Both the position numbers and the translations under genes were made by a program. Positions 22,205-31,921 of a DNA stretch of 64,000 bases are shown here, piece after piece; position 1 is the first letter of the stretch; every line of letters starts with the position of its first letter. The notes below the pieces were generated by a model. The model did not search any database, was not told the DNA's origin, and worked only from the letters and a program-made list of their open reading frames with translations. The DNA is from Uranotaenia lowii (lineage: Eukaryota > Arthropoda > Insecta > Diptera > Culicidae). The DNA lies in contig NC_073692.1 in NCBI RefSeq assembly GCF_029784155.1, forward strand, positions 157,695,582 through 157,759,581, in the 5' to 3' direction.

Positions 22205-22876
22205 GAAAGCTCATGAACTGTTGGTTTTTTTCTGATTTTTTTTTTCGAACCAAATGGTTAAGAAGTATAAGGAGCCACTCAAGGATCCACACGAAGTTCA
22301 AACCAACTATCGGAGTGCAACCGTTGATCTTAAATATGGTAAAAATTCTATGGTTATTGGAGATAACTGAATCCAGACTCCTTAAATAATACAAAAAATC
22401 AATTTCCGGCAGGCAAAAAGTGTTGCCTGACTAGTAGACACTAAGTAAATAACTAATAGTTATCAGTTCCAAAGATCGCAATCTGAGCATCCGGTTTTTA
22501 CGCATTATGACAGATGTGTTGTGATGGACAACAAAATTTATGTTAAAACCGGATTTAAGAAATCAAATTCTTTGAGATGCCTACTCATGAAAAGGTTCCA
22601 ACCAGATTCCAATTCCTTTTTTCAGGTGAGTTTGTGTAAAATATCATGATTTTGCAAAGGTTTTGCTTCTGTGGTAAAATAAATAAATCAATGCATGAAT
22701 GAAAAAAGTGTGCAAAGATAAAAAAAGGGATTTTATGAAAAAGTTCGAGTATTTCTTGAAATCATTGATAAATTTTTTTTATATATTTTTACATTAAATG
22801 TCATATTAACACCTTCATTTCCGCCATAGAAAGATTTTCGATCAAATGAAGTTTTTAAAATACACACGTTTATAAC
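22205..22876. other. Interior of the split host DNA element
   Basis: AT-rich sequence without a coding frame, bounded on the right by the 27-bp inverted end. It begins with the second GAAAG target copy. Confidence 0.5.
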
Positions 22877-22903
22877 TGCCCGGGTACTAAATGATCATAG
22901 CCT
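22877..22903 (-). repeat. Right terminal inverted repeat of the host element
   Basis: Reverse complement of 17452-17478 with one mismatch. Confidence 0.7.
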
Positions 22904-22978
22904 GATTTCTTTTCAATGGAAAACACTTAGAATCTTTTTGAAGCTGGGAAAATCTTAGGTCTGAGACTAAGAAACTGA

Positions 22979-23234
22979 TACATTAGACCTGAGACCTGAG
23001 ACCTGAGATCTGAGACCTGAGACCTGAGACCTGAGACCTGAGACCTGAGACCTAAGACCTGAGACCTAAGACCTGAGACATGAGACCTGAGACTTGAGAC
23101 CTAAGATATGAGACCTGAGATCTGAGACACGAGACATGAGACCTAAGACATGAGACCTGGGACCTGAGACAAGAGATATTAGACTTGAGATCTCAGCATG
23201 AGACATGAGATATAAGACATGAGACCTGAGACAT
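22979..23234 (+). repeat. CCTGAGA heptanucleotide minisatellite (left part)
   Basis: About 35 tandem copies of GAGACCT and variants (GAGACAT, GAGATCT, AAGACCT). The array is interrupted at 23234 by the RTE LINE and resumes briefly on the other side at 26603. Confidence 0.95.
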
Positions 23235-23266
23235 TTTTATTTATTTTATTTACATAGTATTCCGTC

Positions 23267-26251
23267 TTACGACATAACTTGACGAACATAATTCCTAAAA
23301 TTCACTCGGTCCATGGCAACCGTTCTCCAATTTCTCGGGCACCCCACGTTCGCCAGATCACGCTCCACTTGGTCTAACCACCTCGCTCGTTGCGCCCCCG
23401 CTCGTCTTGTTCCTACCGGATTCGTAGCGAACACCTGTTTTGCAGGACAGTCGTCCGGCATTCTCGCAACATGTCCCGCCCAGCGTATCCGGCCAGCTTT
23501 CACCACCTTCTGGATACTGGGTTCGCCGTAGAGACGCGCGAGCTCGTGGTTCATCCTTCGCCTCCACATTCCGTTCTCCTGTACGCCGCCAAAGATGGTT
23601 CTTAACACTCGTCGCTCGAATACTCCGAGTGTACGCAGGTCCTCCTCGAGCAATATCCATGTCTCGTGTCCGTAGAGAACAACCGGTCTAATAAGCGTCG
23701 TATACAGGTTACACTTTGTGCGAGGGCTAAGTCTTCTCGACCGCAGTTGCTTGTGGAGTCCATAGTAGGCACGACTTCCGCTGATAATTCGCCTCCGGAT
23801 CTCGCGGCTGGTGTAATTGTCTGCGGTCACCAGTGAGCCGAGATAGACAAAGTCTTCGACTATCTCCAGCTCGTCGCCGTCGATCGTGACCTTGTTATTA
23901 CTGGACAAGCGGGTTCGGTCGGTCTCGGATCCGCAGGCCAGCATGTACTTCGTCTTGGACGTATTAATCATCAATCCAATCCTTCCTGCTTCGCGTTTCA
24001 GTTTGCGGTAGATCTCCTCCACCGCCGCAGATGATCTGCCGACTATATCAATGTCATCGGCAAAGCAGATAAGTTGACTGGATCTGTTGAAAATCGTGCC
24101 CCGCATTTCGCCCACCGCTCGTCGAATAACACCTTCTAGCGCCACGTTGAACATCATGCAGGATAGACCATCACCTTGTCGAAGCCCCCTGCGCGATTCG
24201 AATGAACTCGACAATTCACCCGAGATCCGCACACAGCACTGCGTTCCATCCATCGTCGCCTTGATCAGTCTGATCAGCTTCCCGGAAAAGCCGTTCTCGT
24301 CCATGATTTTCCATAGCTCGTTACGGTCGATCGTGTCATATGCGGCTTTGAAGTCGATGAATAGATGGTGCGTAGGGACTTGGTGTTCCCGGCATTTTTG
24401 GAGGATTTGCCGTAATGTAAATATCTGGTCAGTCGTTGACCGTCCCTCCATGAAGCCGGCCTGATGACTTCCCACGAGTCTGTTTGCTTGTGGCGTTAGG
24501 CGGCGGAGTAGGATTCGGGACAACACTTTGTAGGCGGTGTTGAGGACAGTGATCGCTCGGTAGTTCTCACAGTCCAATTTGTCGCCCTTCTTGTAGATGG
24601 GGCATATTACCCCCTCCTTCCACTCCTCCGGTAGCTGTTCTATGTCCCAGATCCGGATTATCAACCGGTGTAGGCAATCGGCCAACCTGTCCGGGCCCAT
24701 TTTGATGAGTTCAGCTGCGATGCCATCCTTCCCAGCCGACTTGTTTCTATTCAGCTGGCGAATGGCTTCCTTAACTTCACTCATCGTTGGGATTGGCTCC
24801 TCTACGTCGTTGGCTACGCTGGCGATGTACCTTCCCCCACCGTCTTGATCTCCTGCATGTGCGCCGTTCAGGTGTTCATCGAAGTGCTGCTTCCACCTTT
24901 TCATCACCTCACGATTGTCCGTCAGGATACCCCCGTCCTTATCCCGGCACATTTCGGCTTGCGGCACGAAGCCTTTGCGGGATGCGTTGAGTTTCTGATA
25001 GAACTTTCGTGTTTCTTGGGAACGATGCAGCTGCTCCAGCTCCTCGAGCTCCTCCTCCTCCAGGCGGCGCTTTTTCTCCTGGAAAAGTCGGACTCGCTGC
25101 CTCTTCCGCTGTCGGTGATTTTCCACATTTCGACGGGTGCCTCTCTGCACTACTGCCGCCCGCGCGGCATTCTCTTCGTCCATCACCCTCCTACACTCCT
25201 CGTCGAACCAGTCGTTCCGTCGAGATCGCTCCACATAACCGATGACGTTCTCCGCAGCACTGTTGATGGCTGTTTTGATGGTATCCCAACAGTCCTCGAG
25301 AGGGGCTTCGTCAAGCTCGCCCTCTGCCGGCAGCGCTGCTTCGACCGATTGCGCGTAGTCTGCCGCGACCTCAGGTTGCTTCAGTCGCGCGATATTTAAC
25401 CGAGGCGGGCGCCGGTTTCGCGTGTTGTTCACTACGGAGAGTTTTGGGCGCATCTTCACCATCACCAGATAATGGTCCGACTCGATGTTGGCGCCCCGAC
25501 AAGATCTGACGTCGATGATGTCCGAGAAGTGCCGGCTGTCGATCAAAACGTGGTCGATCTGTGATTGAGTTTGGTACGGTGATCTCCAGGTGTACTTGTG
25601 TGGGAGGCGGTGCTGGAAAGAGGTACTACGTACGGCCATTCGTTTGGAGGCGGCGAAATCAATAAGTCTGAGGCCGTTTTCGTTGGTCAGCTGGTGTGCA
25701 CTGAACCTTCCAATTGTCGGTTTGAATTCCTCCTCCTGGCCGACCTGAGCATTGAAATCCCCGATGACGATCTTGATATCATGTTTTGGGCAACGGTCGT
25801 ATTCACGCTCCAGCTGCGCGTAGAATTCGTCTTTGTCGTCACCGGTACTTCCGAGGTGAGGGCTGTGCACGTTGATGATGCTGATGTTGAAGAACCGACC
25901 CTTGATTCTCAACCGGCACATTCGAGAGTTGATCGGCCACCACCCGATCACGCGCTTTTGCATCTTTCCCATCACTATAAAAGCTGTTCCAAGCTCGTGT
26001 GTGTTGCCGCAGCTCTGGTAGATGGCACGACCATCTGGGTACGTTCGTACCGTGGAGCCCTTCCAGCATACCTCCTGCAGCGCTACGATGTCGAATTTGC
26101 GGCTCTTCAATTCGTTGGAGAGCACGTGGGTACTGCCCACAAAATTTAGAGATCGGCAGTTCCATGTTCCAAGTTTCCAATCGCTAGTCCCTTTTCGTCG
26201 CGTGGGTCTTTGCCGATTTCCATCCGAAATTTGTTGTTCGTTGTTCGTTGC
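23267..26251 (-). CDS. RTE-type endonuclease and reverse transcriptase
   Basis: Encodes the enzyme that nicks the target and copies element RNA onto it. The open frame runs from just after TAA at 26252-26254 to TAA at 23267-23269, about 994 codons. An APE-like endonuclease comes first: GTWNCRSL at about 26160-26140, VALQEVCWKG, VIGDFNAQVGQ and QIDHVLIDSRHF. A linker follows, then reverse transcriptase with CPIYKKGDK, HHLFIDFKAAYDTIDR, RRGLRQGDGLS and the catalytic CFADDIDIVG (about 24049-24070), and a C-terminal RWAGHVARMP region. There is no in-frame ATG upstream of the endonuclease. The first start-like codon is GTG at 26138-26140, which lies inside the domain. Translation may enter from an overlapping upstream frame, or the original start was lost. 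Confidence 0.88.
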   Translation of the reverse strand, partial: ATNNEQQISDGNRQRPTRRKGTSDWKLGTWNCRSLNFVGSTHVLSNELKSRKFDIVALQEVCWKGSTVRTYPDGRAIYQSCGNTHELGTAFIVMGKMQKRVIGWWPINSRMCRLRIKGRFFNISIINVHSPHLGSTGDDKDEFYAQLEREYDRCPKHDIKIVIGDFNAQVGQEEEFKPTIGRFSAHQLTNENGLRLIDFAASKRMAVRSTSFQHRLPHKYTWRSPYQTQSQIDHVLIDSRHFSDIIDVRSCRGANIESDHYLVMVKMRPKLSVVNNTRNRRPPRLNIARLKQPEVAADYAQSVEAALPAEGELDEAPLEDCWDTIKTAINSAAENVIGYVERSRRNDWFDEECRRVMDEENAARAAVVQRGTRRNVENHRQRKRQRVRLFQEKKRRLEEEELEELEQLHRSQETRKFYQKLNASRKGFVPQAEMCRDKDGGILTDNREVMKRWKQHFDEHLNGAHAGDQDGGGRYIASVANDVEEPIPTMSEVKEAIRQLNRNKSAGKDGIAAELIKMGPDRLADCLHRLIIRIWDIEQLPEEWKEGVICPIYKKGDKLDCENYRAITVLNTAYKVLSRILLRRLTPQANRLVGSHQAGFMEGRSTTDQIFTLRQILQKCREHQVPTHHLFIDFKAAYDTIDRNELWKIMDENGFSGKLIRLIKATMDGTQCCVRISGELSSSFESRRGLRQGDGLSCMMFNVALEGVIRRAVGEMRGTIFNRSSQLICFADDIDIVGRSSAAVEEIYRKLKREAGRIGLMINTSKTKYMLACGSETDRTRLSSNNKVTIDGDELEIVEDFVYLGSLVTADNYTSREIRRRIISGSRAYYGLHKQLRSRRLSPRTKCNLYTTLIRPVVLYGHETWILLEEDLRTLGVFERRVLRTIFGGVQENGMWRRRMNHELARLYGEPSIQKVVKAGRIRWAGHVARMPDDCPAKQVFATNPVGTRRAGAQRARWLDQVERDLANVGCPRNWRTVAMDRVNFRNYVRQVMS

Positions 26252-26585
26252 TTATGTTTTTTGTAGTCACAGACTCGCAAGGCCCGCAGCTAACCCCACT
26301 ATCTCGCAGGAGGACCGTCGTGATGTTGCTGTTTTGGGTCCCGAACACCACCAGGACGCTGTTGCACTCCGCACGCCGCCCCTGACATGGAGAACAGACG
26401 CGTACGAAGGCCCCTAACTCAGTCTGCATGCGACCAAAGCATCCACCGGGGTTGGGTACCCGATCTCCGCTAAGGTTGCTCGCACCCCAGCTAGCACCAC
26501 GGGGAGGTAGAGAATCGGAATTGCAGACAAGAGGTGATATGACCACTACCCGAAGGTTGGGTGTATGGGGTCTCGAGTTGCACAT
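26184..26585 (-). CDS. Possible upstream ORF of the RTE element
   Basis: A 133-codon frame starts at an ATG 17 bases from the inferred 5' end of the LINE and ends at 26184, overlapping the first 68 bases of the endonuclease frame. The product is rich in Ser, Gly, Pro and Arg and matches no domain I recognise. The two frames are offset so that skipping one base in the overlap would join them. Some RTE elements carry a small first ORF. An alternative is that a single-base deletion split one long frame. Coding status is uncertain. Confidence 0.4.
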   Translation of the reverse strand: MCNSRPHTPNLRVVVISPLVCNSDSLPPRGASWGASNLSGDRVPNPGGCFGRMQTELGAFVRVCSPCQGRRAECNSVLVVFGTQNSNITTVLLRDSGVSCGPCESVTTKNISNEQRTTNFGWKSAKTHATKRD

Positions 26586-26602
26586 TGTCTACTTCACTAG
26601 CC

Positions 26603-26692
26603 TGAGACCTGAGACATGTGACTTCGGCCGTTCGCCGAATACCGAATAATGACTCTCAGTCTCAGTCGTAGTCTCAGTCGTATCTCAGTGAT
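26603..26692 (+). repeat. CCTGAGA minisatellite, right remainder
   Basis: Two or three CCTGAGA units continue the array beyond the LINE, followed by a short CTCAGTCGTAGT run. This shows the LINE inserted into the array. Confidence 0.8.
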
Positions 26693-27290
26693 GGACAGAT
26701 GCAATGTCTGTGCTTCGTTTGTTGTGGACATCAAGAAGGCTCCTTCTCCATTTTCGGCTGATGCAGATGTGGTCAATTTGATTTTCTGTTCGGCCATCTC
26801 GGGATACCAGAGTGACCTTATGTGCTGGTCGATGGGGGAAGAGCGATCCACCGATCACCATATTGTTGTTGCCACAAAATGCTACATACAGCTTATTCGC
26901 TCATCTGTTCTAGACCATGACGCCACATGATGCGCTCAAAGTCCTGATTATCGGAGTCAATCTTTGCGTTGAAGTCGCCTAAGTGAATTTAAATTCGGAA
27001 TTTTCTCAACCACGCAGTTCAATTGACTGTAAAACTGCTCTTTCTCCTGCAAATCGGCAACGTCATTTGCCTCGTATGCCAGAGTAAAGCAGGACTTGCC
27101 CTGACTGTGTCTTGTGTTCTCCAGTGTTAGGCCAACGGACTTCACTCGGTCCTAATATCTCTACCTTGAGATGGCTAGCTTCTCTAGCAAGTTGAGCCAC
27201 TTTACTTGTCTGGGAAAGGGTCCAAACAATCCAAGTTCCAATTCTAGTACTTGTTTTCATGCTAAAAGTCATAGCCAAAGTTCCAATTCG
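26693..27290 (-). pseudogene. Relic of a second non-LTR element: endonuclease domain only
   Basis: Minus-strand text carries endonuclease motifs in more than one frame: GTWIVWTLSQTSKVAQLARE then EILGPSEVRWPNTGEH (about 27130-27245), and near the left end a segment like QIDHICIS followed by DIASVHH. The normal order in APE-type LINEs is a GTWNVRTL start, an E in LSEVRW, a DFNA, then the SDH end. Several stops and frame changes break it. No reverse transcriptase follows. This family differs from the adjacent RTE copy. Confidence 0.6.
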
Positions 27291-27349
27291 GTTACATCTT
27301 GTCTCAGTTTCCGTAACGATGGATTTATCAGGAGCAGTAGGTTGTTAGC

Positions 27350-27667
27350 CTAAGACCAGGCCCACCAATGGTTGCTAAACCTCGAATCGAATACATTCAG
27401 CAACATATCTATCAAACCATCGACGCACCAACAGTCGCTAACTTGTTTCGAGATATAGCATTCGAGCAGTAGGTTGTTACAGGATGCGTTTATGTAGCAA
27501 CCCGGTAGCAACGCAGCCGTTTGTCGCTACCAGAAAAAAAAACAACCAGAAATACCAACCTGGATGGCAACAATGGGTGCGAAGATCAGAAAGTAGATAA
27601 AAACGCAACCAATCAAAACATCTAAAATACCGACCGAAATAGCAACGCCCGGTGGGTTTGGTCTTAG
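27350..27667. mobile_element. 318-bp MITE with about 27-bp inverted ends
   Basis: The left end starts CTAAGACCAGGCCCACC and the right end in reverse complement starts CTAAGACCAAACCCACC, both followed by a GTTGCT block. The interior repeats GTAGCAAC-like text. No coding capacity. No clear target duplication. Confidence 0.6.
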
Positions 27668-28235
27668 AGAAAAATTAATCAATATGAACGACCCCTTTTA
27701 ACGACCGCTGGCATAAAAAAATTGACATCTGAAACTGACATATCCATCTCAATCCGATGTTTAATAACGACAATATTGCAAAGATATTGAAAAGTGAATA
27801 TGGACGTCCCTTTTGGCCGACCCCTTACACTGAATTTGATACCTCAAATCGATTGCACGTCACTCAAAACTATCGTGTACCAATATATCAAAGCCAGCGT
27901 ACAGTTAATATGGACGACCTCATTGGATGACCCCTTACACAAAATTTTATTCCTGAAATCGATTGCTTGTCTTTCAAAACACTCATGTGCAAATTTTCAT
28001 CACAATCCGACGTAAAATAACGTCAATATAGCGAACACAATATTTGTCTTGTATGGACGACCCCCTTCAGAAGGAGTCATCCGAAAATCTAAAAACGTTT
28101 TTCATCATTCCTTGTCTTAATGAGCAACCATGCCGAATTTCAGATTTCTAGCTCTTATAACGGCTCAGCCTATAGAGGACAAACAAACAAACAAACAAAC
28201 AAACATACAGAAATTGTGTTTTATATATATAGATA
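27668..28235 (+). mobile_element. Mini-me-like element, 3' portion with internal tandem repeats
   Basis: Three to four diverged copies of a unit contain TATGGACGACCCC, then TTGATACCTGAAATCGATTG, then TTTTCATCTCAATCCGATGT. Starts at about 27683, 27799, 27909 and 28052 give spacings of 110 to 143 bp. The copy ends with an ACAAA microsatellite (28180-28206) and TATATATAGAT. The same unit recurs at 34.57 kb and 63.2-64 kb. A tandem core closed by a microsatellite resembles the mini-me class of dipteran non-autonomous elements (assignment by pattern). Confidence 0.6.
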
Positions 28236-28965
28236 ACGTCACATGTAACATTTGCTCCATTTGTTTGATATGTTTTCGAGTTTTTTTTTTTGTTTTCTTT
28301 CGATCATAGTTACTTTCGAGTTATGCCAAATAAAATATGAAAAAAATTTGTGTCTTTTTCTACACTGATCATAAAAAAGGGAGGGTCCAAAATTATTCGT
28401 GCACAAACAACTTCTCTTATAAAATATGGTTCTTTTTGATTGATAAGTGCTCAATTTATGCTAAAAAGCTGTATGTGAGGCCCCCTTTCTCCTTCCCATT
28501 CTCCACTATTTGAAGAAGGATGGCGTTTCTTATAATCCTACCTATTTTTTCGTACTCAAAAATCTTCCTTTTCTAAGATAAGTTCTCGAGTTATGCAAAA
28601 TACTGTATAGGAGCTCCTATCTTTCCAAGGAAGAAGGAAGGGGTCTCTAATATTCATAGAAATATTCCTCGTGTCATGTGCTTTAATAGTTTTCCAGTTA
28701 TTTGAAAGATTTTATAGGAGTCCCCCTCCCTGGTTCCAATAGCTTGATTGGTTTTTGAATTATATAATAAATTGTAAGATACCCCCCCTCCCTTTCCTAT
28801 CTCCCTACTAGAAAGGGGGAGGGATTTCATATACATAATCATAGAAATATTTCTCGAACTCATATACCTTCCCATGCCAAATTAGGGATATATTTGCTTG
28901 ATATTGAGTTATGCAAACATTTGTCTTTTGTTTGGGAGACTCCCTCCCTTCTTCCTGTGAGAGGT
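28236..28965 (+). repeat. Highly diverged tandem repeat with CCCCCTCCC blocks
   Basis: About five units of roughly 110-130 bp each show GAGTTATGCAAAAT-like text, then TGTATAGGAGCCCCC, a CTCCCTTCC tract and ATAGAAATATTTCTCG. Copies differ by many substitutions and indels. It directly follows the mini-me-like tail and may be part of a related element. Confidence 0.55.
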
Positions 28966-29590
28966 AATACCCAAATGCATAAAATTACCCTTCGAGGAAA
29001 CACGCTTTAAAGATTTCGTGTTGTACCTACGTTTTTCCATATAATTTTTGAAGAGTCAACTTAAATAAATGAAATTGGCATCGATCAAAAATTAAGAGGT
29101 ATGATAATTTACCCTGCACTTGAATTTGCTACATTTAAAGCTGACTTTAATGGCTTTAAAAAACTTCCTTAATCGATTAATGATTTAAAACAAATTAAAT
29201 TGGGAAAAAATTCCTCATACTTCCGCCAAAAGTGGGTACAAAAAGTAGCTCGCAAGCTCGAAAGAAAACTTTTTTTTGTGTGGTTTCCTGTCCCCAAGCG
29301 CTTTCCCACCGTTTCGAGACTACAGCAACAGAAGAATTGTTTGAACAAAAAACTTAAACAAGCAGGAGGAACAGTCAACGGCGAAGAAAGCAACTTGGTT
29401 GGCCACCGATGGGGAAAAACCTCTCCCCGAAATTCTGTCCACAGCCCTTCTTGAACCGCATCTCCATTGTGTTGTTCGTCGAACGAAATGCATCACTAAC
29501 CTTACCAAAACGAACTAACCAATCCTATCAGAAAGAAAGAAAGCACACAATCCACAAACGAGCCAGCAACCACCCTAAGAGGCGCAATCA
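28966..29590. other. No gene; sequence leading into the 29.6-kb island
   Basis: AT-rich up to about 29220, then increasingly mixed in composition. Short frames on both strands show no motif. Confidence 0.4.
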
Positions 29591-29599
29591 AGCAAACAG

Positions 29600-31028
29600 C
29601 AGCCAGATACCGATCACCCAGCGCACAGTTCGGACGTAGTTCGTAGTAGATTCGCGCGTTTCGAGCGAGACAATTTTCGAATAGAACGTCCTGCCTGCCT
29701 AGCCTATACTCGGTCGTCCGCGAAATTTCCTGTTGTTGTTGTGATTCTCCTGACTGACTACAGGTACAGATCTGCTTCTCACCTTCCGCGTGTGGCTGTG
29801 ATTTTCGGAAAAATAAAACGCGTCGTGTGTTTTGTTGTTGTTGTTTCGTTGATTGTCTCCTCTAGAGCGAGCATTGCCGGTGCCCTGTCGAGGGATTTTG
29901 CTCTCTCTGTGCCGAGTGTCTTGTTGGTTTTTAGTGGGGTACCAGATAATGACCAAGTATTGCCCGGCACTACTGTTCCGGCAGCTCTTGGAGGTCACGG
30001 TTTGAGATTGTGTTTATAGTTGGTCCATGGGTTCATAAAAAGAGTGTTTTACATCGTGTTTATTGAGGTACACGAGTTTAAGTGCTTGTTTTTGGGATCG
30101 ATTTTCGAGATGTGATACAAATTGTGGCATCCTGAGGAAGGGTTCTTCAATAAATTTGAATTAAGGACACCGGAAGTGATCCGGTTGACCTCAACCAGCT
30201 GAATTATCCTGCAGCTTATTGCTTTTAGAAGAAGTTAACCGAAGCGAAAAGTGAAATTCCTTGCAAAGTGCAAAAATAAATTGAAAATTAAGCTGTTGGT
30301 ACTTTGTGGCGTTTTGGTTGTTGTTGGGTGCACAAATTTCGTTACGGAGATTGAACTCAAAAAGTGCAACCAAAACGTGTCTGTGCGTGAGTACGTGTGT
30401 GTATTTTTTCGGTAGGCAACAGCCACATGTTTTGGGTGAGTTGATTTCGGCTTATGCCAAACCGGTCACTTCCACAGTTCGTTTTTTCGTCGCGGTTTTT
30501 TTTACACGCGTGTGCGCAGATTGCTGAGGCGTAACGCGTTTGATGATGTGATATTTTTTGTGTTTCGCGGCAAGCAAACGGCGCATGAAGAATAAAAATC
30601 GCGAACACGCGCCGCGCATTATGATTGGGGCTGAAGAAGTGAGCGAAAAATGTTGCTGCTGGTGAACGCCAATACGACGACGGTGATGATTTTGATGATT
30701 TCGATGATGATGTCAATGAATCTGTGAATGGTATTATTGCCTTCGGTGTCATAAGTTCTTTCACGAATTGCATTCGCAAGCTGTCGCCGCGGCGTGAACG
30801 TGATCTGCGAGAAGCCGAATTGCATATTGCATAGCATAGCTCCGTCGTATTGTCTTCAGTTCGCTGATCTTTCCGCTTTTGAGGGTTAATGGGTGCTGTG
30901 CGGTCAAGAGAAAATCAGAAGAAGCACACTGCTGGAATCTGCAATCTCAAGGTGAAGCACGAAGACTTCTGAGAAACAAACGAGACATAAACCACACCTT
31001 TGACTGCAGCACCAACAACTTGTACCAG
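29600..31028 (+). other. Candidate 5' untranslated exon with splice donor
   Basis: This 1.4-kb island is free of repeat boundaries, CG-containing, and reads like a dipteran 5' leader: many AAAGTG and GTGCAAA stretches, CAA/AACAGCAG runs, and no long plus-strand frame. It ends ACCAG|GTTAGT at 31028/31029, a good donor. An ACAGTTC initiator-like site at about 29625 could be a start, but I cannot place the cap site. Small upstream frames occur, including a clean 27-codon one (30889-30972, MGAVRSRENQKK). I infer the first exon of a long plus-strand gene whose coding exons lie to the right. It might also hold more than one promoter. Confidence 0.5.
30889..30972 (+). CDS. Short upstream ORF in the candidate leader
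   Basis: Twenty-seven codons from ATG to TGA, starting MGAVRSRENQKK, close to the donor. It could act as a translation-limiting upstream frame if the leader is real. No homology is claimed. Confidence 0.2.
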   Translation: MGAVRSRENQKKHTAGICNLKVKHEDF

Positions 31029-31446
31029 GTTAGTTTATGTGCATAAAAGTTCAAAAGCTTATAATTTTTATTTGTTTACAAGAATAATGAAACAGTCACA
31101 AAACATTAACAAAAATTCAGTGATGATTAATGGACATAAAAACGACTTTAAACCGCAATATGGAATGTGTGGTTTGGTTATTAAATCCACGTGCGCGCCC
31201 CTTCCTTGTTTTGGATGCTCATGAAATTCCAATGAGTTTAAACAAAACCAAAATATTAATTACAGAGATAAGTTTGTGGTGTATGCTATCTGTGGTATCG
31301 TATAACGAAAATGAAAAGTTCGTTTTTTATGTATATGAAAACTGCCATTGTAAAGATTTTTTAAGCGTTAATTTTTTGGTTCAAAGCGCATGTTTTGATT
31401 ACCAAATCTATGTGACTGTTTAAATAAGATAATAGAATAAGCGTTT
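31029..31446. other. Inferred intron, no feature
   Basis: AT-rich sequence after the donor. Frames are spurious. Confidence 0.4.
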
Positions 31447-31921
31447 CATGACATTAACATTAGGGTGGCAGTCAAATGGATCATGTCGAATTTCGGAAAC
31501 TGATCATATACATTTTGAAGACTGGCCCAAAAAAATGACCTGTGCAAAATGTTAGCTCAATCGGACTCGATTTAGGGGTGCCTTAAGCGCTCAAAATTAC
31601 GGTTTTTTTTCCCTCAAAATCATCAAAGAGGGAAGGACCACACTGCCGTGATATGACGAAGTGACGCATATTCATTTTTTTGACGCTATTGTGCGCGTCT
31701 TTCTATTAGCTTTCAAATGCTTTCAACAAATCTAGAAAATATCAAACAGTTTTCGAGAAAATTGAGAAAAACGAATCACCAAAAAGTGCGATTTATACGC
31801 CGAAGTGATTTGAATCCATGCGTTTTTGAAAGTGAATAGAAGAAGAACAATTTTAAAAACCCGTATAATTTACAAACAACACTCCTCAGATTATGAAAAA
31901 AAAATATTGCTCACGGAGATA

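Larger units (their letters stand above)
17452..22903. mobile_element. Non-autonomous DNA element with 27-bp inverted ends, split by copia
   Basis: The 27 bases at 17452-17478, starting AGGCTATGATCATTTAGTA, recur in reverse complement at 22877-22903 with a single mismatch. Removing the copia insertion (17704-22204, plus one target copy) leaves an element of about 950 bp without coding capacity. No target duplication is obvious outside the ends. The perfect GAAAG target duplication of copia lies inside, so copia arrived later. Confidence 0.65.
23235..26602 (-). mobile_element. Near full-length RTE-clade non-LTR retrotransposon (LINE)
   Basis: A 3.37-kb insertion on the minus strand, flanked by the 15-mer TGAGACCTGAGACAT at 23220-23234 and 26603-26617. 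Because the site is a CCTGAGA repeat, part of that match could be coincidental. Its 3' end is a short TAAATAAAATAAATAAAAA run, which suits RTE elements, whose ends carry short repeats instead of long poly-A. The size fits the clade. The frame covers an AP-type endonuclease and a reverse transcriptase with no internal stop. Two shorter relics of the same 3' end lie at 36487-36846 and about 38570-38645. Confidence 0.88.

Noticed and set aside
22979..23234. CRISPR array
   Set aside because: Head-to-tail heptamers without spacers, in a eukaryotic context. It is a minisatellite.
23313..26187. Plus-strand frames up to 184 codons
   Set aside because: Antisense to the RTE endonuclease-RT frame; no independent support.
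29699..29998. Frames of 92-99 codons on both strands
   Set aside because: Mirror frames in the candidate leader with no domain; more likely non-coding.
30357..30779. Minus-strand frame of 140 codons
   Set aside because: Opposite to the leader-like island, low complexity, no motif.
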